64,000 nt of DNA from CALAZP01 sp964410725. GTDB taxonomy: Bacteria; Bacteroidota; Bacteroidia; Chitinophagales; Saprospiraceae. The number at the start of each line of letters is the position of its first letter. Position 1 is the first letter of the stretch. Under the pieces are notes generated by a model. The model saw nothing but the letters and a program-made list of their open reading frames with translations. It was not told where the DNA came from and did no database searches. Below are positions 1 to 7,386 of the stretch, in pieces. Both the position numbers and the translations under genes were made by a program. The stretch spans positions 151,494 to 215,493 of the forward strand of contig CAYPID010000002.1 in the NCBI GenBank assembly GCA_964410725.1, read 5' to 3'.

Positions 1-1405
1 TCAATAAAGGTTTAATTGCGTCTTGTTGAACCTCCTCCACGTATTTAGACCAATACTCTTTTAAATTTTCTAAGTTGAACTCAGGGAATGAGATTAATTT
101 TTCCTCTTCCTCTGTACTAATGATGTCTTCCGCCAGCTGATTTATGCTCTTCAACTTAGGCATTTTTTTTATTCCGCTCACCCCCTTAGGATTAGGAGCT
201 TGAGGCTCAGCTACCAGATTGGCTAAATTTTTAGAAGTTGGGGGCTTTTTTACAACCGAAGGAGAAGGCTTCTCTAAGCTATTTTCATTTTTTTTTTCCG
301 GAATTTCAAAATTCCGGTTGACATAGCACATTTTTATTAATGCCAATTCAACGTGTAATCGTCTGTTTTTAGCAGCTTTATAACTCAAATCACAACTGTT
401 TGAAATTTCAATACCTGACAAAATGAATGATTCTGGAGAAATTTCAGACTGGTCCTGATAACGCTTTTTTAATTGGTCCCCCACATCGAGCAAGGGAAGA
501 GTTTCTATAGCTTTAGCCATCAACAAATCTCTAAAATGCCCTGCTAATCCATTAATAAATAAATCTGGTTCGAAACCATTTTGGACGACTTCGTCAAATA
601 GTAAAAGCAGCGCACTTACGTCACCCAGCATCATGAACTCGGTGGCCTTAAAAAAATAATCGTAATCGAGAATATTCAGTTGCTCCACCGCATCCTTGTA
701 TAACAGCTGATTTCCCCCATAAGCTACTAATCGGTCAAAAATTGACAAAGCATCCCTCAATGCCCCATCCGATTTTTGAGCAATGATGTGTAAAGCATCA
801 TTTTCTGCTTTTATTCCCTCCATTTGGCAAATTCCATTGAGATGCGATACCATTTGTACTGGCTCAATTCTTTTGAAATCATAAATCTGACAACGAGAGA
901 GAATGGTAGGTAAAATTTTATGACGCTCCGTAGTAGCTAAAATGAAGATGGCATGAGGAGGAGGTTCTTCCAAAGTCTTTAAAAACGCATTAAAAGCAGC
1001 AGAGGACAGCATGTGAACCTCATCAATAATAAATACCTTATACCTTCCCTTTTGGGGCTGAAAACGAACTTGTTCTACCAAGCCTTTGATATGATCTACC
1101 GTGTTGTTGGAAGCTGCATCCAGTTCTATGATGTTAAATGAACTATTGGTGTTGAATGACAAACAGGAGTTACATTGATTACACGGCTCTTTATCCTCAC
1201 CAGGATTCTCACAATTAATTACTCTGGCCAAAATTCTGGCACAGGTGGTTTTACCCACTCCCCTTGGTCCACAAAATAAAAATGCGTGGGCCAAATGATT
1301 GCTAACTAAAGCCTTTTTAAGGGTTTGAGTAATATGTTGTTGACCTACAACCTCGTCAAACCTGACGGGTCTGTATTTTCTAGCAGATACCACATAATTA
1401 CTCAT
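1..1405 (-). CDS. dnaX: DNA polymerase III subunit gamma/tau, partial (C-terminus beyond window)
   Basis: This is the clamp-loader ATPase subunit that assembles the sliding clamp on primed DNA during replication. The frame starts at the ATG at 1405 and stays open to the window edge, giving about 468 codons. Seen in the translation: a Walker A motif GPRGVGKT (about residues 46-53), a four-cysteine zinc module (Cys65, 75, 78, 81), a Walker B segment IIDEVHML (about 126-133) and a sensor-type segment LATTERHKI. These are the hallmarks of the gamma/tau AAA+ module. The later part (after residue about 380) is a low-complexity linker rich in Lys, Pro and Ser, as usual before the tau-specific C-terminus, which is missing here only because the window ends. 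It is divergent from nadE, and a promoter element (1429-1436) lies just upstream. Confidence 0.96.
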   Translation of the reverse strand, partial: MSNYVVSARKYRPVRFDEVVGQQHITQTLKKALVSNHLAHAFLFCGPRGVGKTTCARILARVINCENPGEDKEPCNQCNSCLSFNTNSSFNIIELDAASNNTVDHIKGLVEQVRFQPQKGRYKVFIIDEVHMLSSAAFNAFLKTLEEPPPHAIFILATTERHKILPTILSRCQIYDFKRIEPVQMVSHLNGICQMEGIKAENDALHIIAQKSDGALRDALSIFDRLVAYGGNQLLYKDAVEQLNILDYDYFFKATEFMMLGDVSALLLLFDEVVQNGFEPDLFINGLAGHFRDLLMAKAIETLPLLDVGDQLKKRYQDQSEISPESFILSGIEISNSCDLSYKAAKNRRLHVELALIKMCYVNRNFEIPEKKNENSLEKPSPSVVKKPPTSKNLANLVAEPQAPNPKGVSGIKKMPKLKSINQLAEDIISTEEEEKLISFPEFNLENLKEYWSKYVEEVQQDAIKPLL

Positions 1406-1428
1406 ACCAACCTATAAAAGTGAAGATT

Positions 1429-1436
1429 CAAATATA
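1429..1436 (-). promoter_or_regulatory. Bacteroidota -7 promoter element for dnaX
   Basis: The minus strand reads TATATTTG, a full match to the Bacteroidota sigma-factor consensus TAnnTTTG. It would place the transcript start about 20 nt before the dnaX ATG. No clear -33 TTG was assigned. Confidence 0.5.
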
Positions 1437-1475
1437 AGCCTTTAAACATTTAACCACCAAATTTGGTTTGGCGAG

Positions 1476-1483
1476 TATCTTTG
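1476..1483 (+). promoter_or_regulatory. Bacteroidota -7 promoter element directly abutting nadE
   Basis: The plus strand reads TATCTTTG, a full match to TAnnTTTG. Only four bases separate it from the nadE ATG at 1488. Since the element normally ends about 4 nt before the transcript start, the mRNA would begin at or next to the start codon, so it would be leaderless. The next in-frame Met is far inside the conserved nitrilase domain, so a later start is unlikely. Confidence 0.5.
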
Positions 1484-1487
1484 CGCC

Positions 1488-3125
1488 ATGAAAATATCAC
1501 TTGCACAACTAGACCCTATTATAGGGGATTTTAAGACTAATGGTCTCAAAATTCAAAAATTTATTCACACTGCCATTGATCAAGGTTCAGATTTAATCTG
1601 TTTTCCTGAACTTGCTACCTGTGGATATCCCCCGCAAGATTTGCTGTTGTTTGACGATTTTCTAAAAGAATCCAACGCGTTAATTGATGCCTTACGTCCC
1701 TTCTCTAACAAAATTGGCATTATCATTGGCGCACCTTTAATAAACGAAAAACCAAATGGAAAGCCACTTTTCAATGCTGCCTATTTTTTACATCAGGGTA
1801 TTATTCAAAAAGTAATTAAAAAAACCTTATTACCTACTTATGATATTTTTGATGAAAACAGATATTTTGAATCCAATGACGAGTGGGATTTAATCTACTT
1901 CAAGGATAAAAAAATAGCGCTAACTATATGTGAAGATATTTGGAATATAGGACCTCAAAAGCCTCTTTATAGGACGACCCCAATGGATCAATTGAGCGCA
2001 TTACAACCAGATCTAATGATCAACATTAGTGCTTCTCCTTTTTCAAAAGACCACCACCTCGATAGACTGGCAGTATTGCAAGCCAATTTTAATCAATATC
2101 AAATTCCAATATTTTATGTGAATCAAGTAGGAGCCCAGACTGATATTTTATTTGACGGAGGCTCCTGTGTTTTGGATGAAAATGGCAAAGTAGTGGCTGA
2201 GTTTCCGGAATTTGAAGAGCGTATGCAAACTTTCGATACAGGAGATTTGGCCGCTGAATATCGGAAAGTTCCTGGGAGTTCAAATAATCTTGCTTTTTTG
2301 GAAAAAGCACTTATTGCCGGGATAAAAGGTTTCTTTAGCAAACTTAATATAAAAACTGCCGTCTTAGGTCTTTCAGGAGGAATTGATTCCGCTGTTACTG
2401 CAGTTTTGGCCGTTAAGGCACTAGGGCCACAAAATGTTAGGGCACTATTAATGCCCTCTAAATATTCCTCTGACCATTCTGTTGATGATGCGGTAACTCT
2501 GGCTAATAATCTTTCCATTGCCTATGATATTCTTCCTATTCACGAATTGGTAGCAGCATATGATCAAAATTTAAGCCCTCTCTTCGCCAATACAACATTT
2601 TCTTTAGCAGAAGAAAATATTCAAGCTCGAATACGTGGCAACCTACTTATGGCCATCTCTAATAAGTTTGGCAACCTATTGTTGAATACTAGCAATAAAA
2701 GTGAAATGGCCGTAGGATACGGGACCCTTTACGGCGACTTATGTGGCGGATTATCGGTTTTGGGGGATGTATATAAAACGGAAGTTTATGAACTAGCTCA
2801 TTGGATGAACCAAAATGAAGAAATTATTCCCTCTCATACCATTTCCAAACCACCTTCAGCTGAACTAAGACCTGATCAAAAAGATTCTGATTCTTTGCCA
2901 CCTTATGAGGTTCTCGATCAAATACTCTTAAGATATATTGAAAAGGAGCAAAGTGCCTCAGCAATAATTGCCCAGGGATTCAATCGGGATACTGTCCATC
3001 AAATTTTGAATATGGTCAATAGAAATGAATTCAAAAGATACCAAACAGCTCCTGTTTTGCGGGTAACCAAAAAATCCTTTGGCAGTGGCAGAAGACTTCC
3101 TATTGTGGCTAAATTTTCCAATTAA
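1488..3125 (+). CDS. nadE: Glutamine-dependent NAD+ synthetase
   Basis: It catalyses the last step of NAD+ synthesis: ATP-dependent amidation of nicotinate adenine dinucleotide using ammonia released from glutamine. The 545-residue protein has the two expected parts. An N-terminal nitrilase-type glutaminase (about 1-260) carries a visible Glu41 (FPELATCGYPP), Lys112 (KKTLLPTYDIF) and nucleophile Cys148 (LTICEDIW) triad. A C-terminal synthetase domain (about 270-545) has the PP-loop SGGIDSA at 296-302 and the NTSNKSE motif. Length fits the glutamine-dependent class. It is a single-gene unit, divergent from dnaX, with an 80-bp gap to ettA, and its promoter lies only 4 nt upstream. Confidence 0.97.
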   Translation: MKISLAQLDPIIGDFKTNGLKIQKFIHTAIDQGSDLICFPELATCGYPPQDLLLFDDFLKESNALIDALRPFSNKIGIIIGAPLINEKPNGKPLFNAAYFLHQGIIQKVIKKTLLPTYDIFDENRYFESNDEWDLIYFKDKKIALTICEDIWNIGPQKPLYRTTPMDQLSALQPDLMINISASPFSKDHHLDRLAVLQANFNQYQIPIFYVNQVGAQTDILFDGGSCVLDENGKVVAEFPEFEERMQTFDTGDLAAEYRKVPGSSNNLAFLEKALIAGIKGFFSKLNIKTAVLGLSGGIDSAVTAVLAVKALGPQNVRALLMPSKYSSDHSVDDAVTLANNLSIAYDILPIHELVAAYDQNLSPLFANTTFSLAEENIQARIRGNLLMAISNKFGNLLLNTSNKSEMAVGYGTLYGDLCGGLSVLGDVYKTEVYELAHWMNQNEEIIPSHTISKPPSAELRPDQKDSDSLPPYEVLDQILLRYIEKEQSASAIIAQGFNRDTVHQILNMVNRNEFKRYQTAPVLRVTKKSFGSGRRLPIVAKFSN

Positions 3126-3156
3126 AAGGAATCTTATGGGAGTCAATTTTTTATCC

Positions 3157-3164
3157 TAAATTTG
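3157..3164 (+). promoter_or_regulatory. Probable -7 promoter element for ettA
   Basis: TAAATTTG matches TAnnTTTG in the nadE-ettA gap and implies a leader of about 38 nt before the ettA ATG at 3206. Confidence 0.4.
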
Positions 3165-3205
3165 AACGCAACTCCTGAATTCATTCAACAAACAACAAAA
3201 AAAAC

Positions 3206-4885
3206 ATGTCTGACAACAAAGTGATTTTCGCCATGGAAGGTGTTTCAAAAACCTTCCCACCAAGTAAAAAGGTCCTCAACAATATTTGGTTATCCTTTTT
3301 CTATGGAGCAAAAATTGGCGTACTAGGTCTAAATGGATCTGGAAAATCTACTTTACTTAAGATTATTGCAGGGGTAGATCAAAACTTTGATGGAAAAGTA
3401 AGTTTCGACAAGAGTTATAAAATAGGGTACCTTCAGCAAGAACCCGAATTGGATGAGAGTAAGACCGTCAAACAAGTCGTTGAGGAAGGGGTGCAAGAAA
3501 TTGTTGACATGATGCAAGCCTATGAGGACATCAATTTAAAATTGGCAGAACCCATGGATAATGACCAAATGATGGCCTTGATAGAACAACAAGGTGATCT
3601 GATGGAAAAATTGGAACACGCCAATGCCTGGGAGTTAGACAACAAACTCAATACGGCTATGGAGGCTTTGAGGTGTCCACCTGAAGATGCTTTGATTGGC
3701 CCTTTGTCCGGAGGAGAAAAAAGGAGAGTGGCATTGGCAAGACTGTTGCTTTCTAATCCTGACATTCTACTCTTGGATGAACCTACTAACCATTTAGATG
3801 CTGAATCTGTGCATTGGTTAGAACAATTCCTGAAGAACTTTCCAGGTACCGTTATTGCCGTTACGCACGATAGATATTTCCTCGATAATGTTGCGGGTTG
3901 GATATTGGAATTAGACCGTGGAGAGGGAATTCCATGGCAGGGTAATTATTCTTCTTGGTTAGAGCAGAAAGCCAAAAGATTAGAGCAAGAAGAAAAATCA
4001 GAAAGTAAGAGACGTAAAACCTTACAACGAGAATTAGAGTGGATAAGAATGGCGCCTAAAGCCAAGCAAGCTAAAGGGAAAGCAAGATTAAATGCGTATG
4101 AAAAACTTGCTGAAGAGGAGTCAAAAGCAAAAGAAGCCAAACTTGAGATTTTTATTCCAACAGGTCCTAGACTTGGAGATAAAGTAATTGAAATTGAAGG
4201 AGTATCTAAAGGATTTGGCGATCGATTGTTAATTGATAATTTAAATATGTCTGTCCCCAAAAATGCCATTGTAGGGATTATAGGTCCCAATGGAGTTGGT
4301 AAATCAACGCTTTTCAGGATGATTATGGGACAAGAGCAACCGGATAAAGGGAAAATCGTTTTGGGCGATACCGTTCAATTGGCTTATGTGGATCAGAGTC
4401 ACAACGAGTTGCAGGACGGTGAAAAAACCGTATATGAGGTGATCAGCGGTGGACTAGACCTGATAACAGTGGGCGCAACCTCAGTTAATGCAAGAGCATA
4501 CTTAAGTAAATTCAATTTTTCTGGTCCAGATCAACAAAAGAAAATTGGAATGTTATCCGGTGGAGAAAGGAATCGAGTACACCTAGCCATGACCCTCAAA
4601 GAGGGCGGTAATGTATTATTATTGGATGAACCTACGAATGACATTGATGTAAATACCTTGCGGGCATTAGAAGATGCATTAGATGATTTTGCAGGATGTG
4701 TAATGGTCATTTCTCACGATAGATGGTTTATCGACCGACTAGCCACGCATATATTAGCCTTTGAAGATGATGGCAGCATTGTATTTTTTGAGGGTAATTA
4801 CACGGATTACGAAGAAGCTAAAAAAGAGCGCCTTGGTGATATTACTCCGAAGAGACCAAGATTCAAGAATGTAATTAATCGATAA
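3206..4885 (+). CDS. ettA: Energy-dependent translational throttle protein EttA (ABC-F ATPase)
   Basis: This is a cytoplasmic ABC-F protein that binds the ribosomal E site and gates entry into elongation according to the ATP/ADP ratio. The 559 residues carry two ABC domains without membrane segments. Domain 1 has Walker A GLNGSGKST (41-49), signature LSGGE (167-171) and Walker B LLLDEPTN (188-195). A charged linker follows (about 250-312, rich in Lys and Glu). Domain 2 has Walker A GPNGVGKST (360-368), signature LSGGE (450-454) and LLLDEPTN (471-478). Length and the N-terminal segment are typical of EttA rather than of Uup or resistance-type ABC-F proteins. It is convergent with the next gene, whose stop is only 5 bp away. 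Confidence 0.95.
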   Translation: MSDNKVIFAMEGVSKTFPPSKKVLNNIWLSFFYGAKIGVLGLNGSGKSTLLKIIAGVDQNFDGKVSFDKSYKIGYLQQEPELDESKTVKQVVEEGVQEIVDMMQAYEDINLKLAEPMDNDQMMALIEQQGDLMEKLEHANAWELDNKLNTAMEALRCPPEDALIGPLSGGEKRRVALARLLLSNPDILLLDEPTNHLDAESVHWLEQFLKNFPGTVIAVTHDRYFLDNVAGWILELDRGEGIPWQGNYSSWLEQKAKRLEQEEKSESKRRKTLQRELEWIRMAPKAKQAKGKARLNAYEKLAEEESKAKEAKLEIFIPTGPRLGDKVIEIEGVSKGFGDRLLIDNLNMSVPKNAIVGIIGPNGVGKSTLFRMIMGQEQPDKGKIVLGDTVQLAYVDQSHNELQDGEKTVYEVISGGLDLITVGATSVNARAYLSKFNFSGPDQQKKIGMLSGGERNRVHLAMTLKEGGNVLLLDEPTNDIDVNTLRALEDALDDFAGCVMVISHDRWFIDRLATHILAFEDDGSIVFFEGNYTDYEEAKKERLGDITPKRPRFKNVINR

Positions 4886-4890
4886 ATTAA

Positions 4891-5448
4891 CTACTCTTTC
4901 CACTTGATGTTGCAGCCTCCACTGGGATACTGAACGGAGCTGACTGGTTTTTGAGCAAGTACGGCATCCAAAGCTTCGCGCAAGTCTTTTCCCGTAAGGG
5001 GCTTATCATTTCCTGGTCTGGAATCATCGAGTCTTCCTCGATAAACCAACGAGTTATTTTGATCGAAAAGGAAAAAATCTGGCGTACAAGCAGCATCGTA
5101 AGATCGGGCAACCTCTTGAGTTTCGTCATATAAATAGGGGAAATCGTAGCCCTCTTTCAAAGCGTGTTCTTTCATCAATTCTGGCCCATCTTGTGGATAA
5201 TTATCCGCATCGTTAGAGCTGATTCCTATAAATCCTACCCCGCGCTTCTTATAGTCCTGAACCAATCGAACTAATTCTGGATTGACGTGAATCACATAAG
5301 GGCAATGGTTACACAAGAACATGACCAAAGTGGCTTTATTGCTAAACAAATTATCCGAATCTAAAATTTTATCTGATACAGTGTCCTGTAATCTAAACTT
5401 TGGAGCTTTTGTCCCTAAGGGTAACATTTTGGATGGTGTGAAAGACAT
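4891..5448 (-). CDS. Thioredoxin-fold (AhpC/TSA-like) protein with CNHC motif
   Basis: This 185-residue redoxin-family protein has a Cys-x-x-Cys motif (CNHCPYV, Cys46 and Cys49) in the position of the thioredoxin active site. It is followed by a peroxiredoxin-like core with GISSND and a cis-Pro-type segment ACTPDFFLF. No signal peptide is visible, so it is probably cytoplasmic. This subgroup is widespread in Bacteroidota and usually annotated only as thioredoxin family protein; its physiological substrate is unknown. It is divergent from mnmG with a 73-bp gap and convergent with ettA. Confidence 0.85.
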   Translation of the reverse strand: MSFTPSKMLPLGTKAPKFRLQDTVSDKILDSDNLFSNKATLVMFLCNHCPYVIHVNPELVRLVQDYKKRGVGFIGISSNDADNYPQDGPELMKEHALKEGYDFPYLYDETQEVARSYDAACTPDFFLFDQNNSLVYRGRLDDSRPGNDKPLTGKDLREALDAVLAQKPVSSVQYPSGGCNIKWKE

Positions 5449-5493
5449 CTAATTGCTTTTTGGCTAAATTAAATTTTATGTTATCAATATTCG

Positions 5494-5501
5494 TATTTTT
5501 G
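5494..5501 (+). promoter_or_regulatory. Probable -7 promoter element for mnmG
   Basis: TATTTTTG matches TAnnTTTG 20 nt before the mnmG ATG, giving a predicted leader of about 17 nt. Confidence 0.45.
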
Positions 5502-5521
5502 CTCACATAATTACAAATTAT

Positions 5522-7384
5522 ATGTTTCCCGAATATGACGTCATAGTTGTTGGTGCTGGGCACGCTGGTTGCGAAGCTGCTGTTGCTGCAGGTAATTTAG
5601 GCTCCAAGGTTTTATTAGCTACCATGAATATGCAGACTATTGCTCAAATGTCGTGCAATCCGGCCATGGGTGGAGTGGCTAAGGGCCAGATTGTCAGAGA
5701 AATAGATGCTTTAGGAGGATATTCAGGCATAGTTACTGATCATACGCTCATCCAATTCAGAATGTTGAATCGTTCTAAAGGGCCAGCTATGTGGAGCCCA
5801 AGGGCACAGAGTGATCGGGCTGAATTTGCCGCCAAATGGCGACAAATGTTAGAGGCTCACCCAAATATTGATTTTTGGCAAGAAATGGTTACAGGATTGA
5901 TCGTCAAGGACAATCGGGTAAAAGGAGTGTATACCAGTTTGGGATTGGAAATTCCCGGAAAATCCGTCGTACTAACCAATGGCACTTTTCTAAATGGAAT
6001 CATTCATATAGGAGAAAAAAAATTAGGCGGTGGCAGAGCTGGGGAGCGCGCTGCTAAAGGTATAACTGAACAATTGGTAGAATTAGGTTTTGAATCTGGA
6101 AGGATGAAAACGGGAACTCCGCCAAGAATAGACGGAAGAACTATTAATTATCAAAAACTTGAGGAACAACCCGGAGACGAAAATCCTGGAAAATTTTCCT
6201 ACATCAATACTCCTACCGCTACTAACCAGATTCCCTGTCATATTGCCTATACCAGTGCTGAGGTACATGAAACACTAAAGGAAGGCTTTGACCGTTCACC
6301 AATGTTTAATGGCAGAATTCAAGGACTTGGGCCCAGGTATTGCCCCTCTATTGAAGATAAAATAGAAAGGTTTGCCGACAGAGACCGACACCAATTATTT
6401 GTTGAGCCAGAGGGCAGAAACACTTGCGAAGTTTATGTGAATGGATTTTCTTCTTCACTTCCTGAAGATGTTCAATATAAAGCCATAAGAAAGGTGGTTG
6501 GTTTTGAAAATGCTAAAATGTTTCGCCCTGGATATGCGATAGAGTACGACTTTTTTCCACCTACTCAACTTAAAACTAGTTTGGAAACCAAACTGGTCAA
6601 CGGATTATATTTTGCAGGCCAAATAAATGGCACTACTGGATATGAAGAGGCTGCGGGTCAAGGTTATATTGCCGGAATTAATGCGCATTTGAAAGTTAAT
6701 GAGTTAGATCCTTTTGTATTAGGGCGATCCGATGCTTACATAGGTGTTTTAATAGATGATTTAGTGCATAAAGGGACTCAAGAACCTTACCGCATGTTTA
6801 CCTCCAGAGCCGAATACAGAATTCTTTTACGACAGGATAACGCTGATATTAGATTAACGCCCCTTGCACAAAAAATAGGGATTCGAGGAGCTGACCTTAG
6901 AATGGATCAAGTGAAAGAAAAAATAAATGCTGCGGCAGAAATTGAGAAATTTTTTCATCAATACAGTGTGGAACCCAACTTGATAAATGGATATTTGGAA
7001 CAAATCAATTCCGCGCCTATTAGGCAAAAAGTAAAGCTCCATAGCATCTTAGTCAGACCACATGTATACATGGAATCGCTTTTGAATACACTACCTGAAG
7101 TTGCTAATTTTTTGAGTTCCTACCCTAAAGAATATTCCGAATTGGCCGAAATCAATATGAAGTACGACGGTTATATAAAAAAGGAAAACGAAATGGTCGA
7201 TAAAATGGCCAAACTGGAAAAGGTTAAGCTCCGTATTCCGGATTATCACCAATTACAATCCCTTTCAGCTGAAGCTAGAGAAAAATTAACTCAAATTCAG
7301 CCTGAGACCATCGGGCAAGCTAGTAGGATCAGCGGAGTTTCTCCAGCAGATATATCGGTTTTATTAGTACACCTGGGCAGATAA
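5522..7384 (+). CDS. mnmG: tRNA uridine-34 5-carboxymethylaminomethyl modification enzyme MnmG (GidA)
   Basis: FAD-dependent partner of MnmE. Together they install the cmnm5 group at U34 of tRNAs that read two-codon boxes. The 620-residue length is normal. Visible are the FAD-binding GAGHAG at 11-16, the conserved SCNPAMGG at about 44-51, the family signature KTGTPPRIDGR, and the GLGPRYCPSIEDKI segment with the catalytic-region Cys. The helical C-terminal MnmE/tRNA-binding domain is present (about 550-620). Its stop is 2 bp before the next ATG, so it probably heads a transcript with the downstream PBP and E1 genes. Confidence 0.97.
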   Translation: MFPEYDVIVVGAGHAGCEAAVAAGNLGSKVLLATMNMQTIAQMSCNPAMGGVAKGQIVREIDALGGYSGIVTDHTLIQFRMLNRSKGPAMWSPRAQSDRAEFAAKWRQMLEAHPNIDFWQEMVTGLIVKDNRVKGVYTSLGLEIPGKSVVLTNGTFLNGIIHIGEKKLGGGRAGERAAKGITEQLVELGFESGRMKTGTPPRIDGRTINYQKLEEQPGDENPGKFSYINTPTATNQIPCHIAYTSAEVHETLKEGFDRSPMFNGRIQGLGPRYCPSIEDKIERFADRDRHQLFVEPEGRNTCEVYVNGFSSSLPEDVQYKAIRKVVGFENAKMFRPGYAIEYDFFPPTQLKTSLETKLVNGLYFAGQINGTTGYEEAAGQGYIAGINAHLKVNELDPFVLGRSDAYIGVLIDDLVHKGTQEPYRMFTSRAEYRILLRQDNADIRLTPLAQKIGIRGADLRMDQVKEKINAAAEIEKFFHQYSVEPNLINGYLEQINSAPIRQKVKLHSILVRPHVYMESLLNTLPEVANFLSSYPKEYSELAEINMKYDGYIKKENEMVDKMAKLEKVKLRIPDYHQLQSLSAEAREKLTQIQPETIGQASRISGVSPADISVLLVHLGR

Positions 7385-7386
7385 AT

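Noticed and set aside
2123..2518. Long minus-strand open frame (131 residues) inside nadE
   Set aside because: Lies wholly opposite conserved nadE domains, has no family features and looks like a by-product of codon bias.
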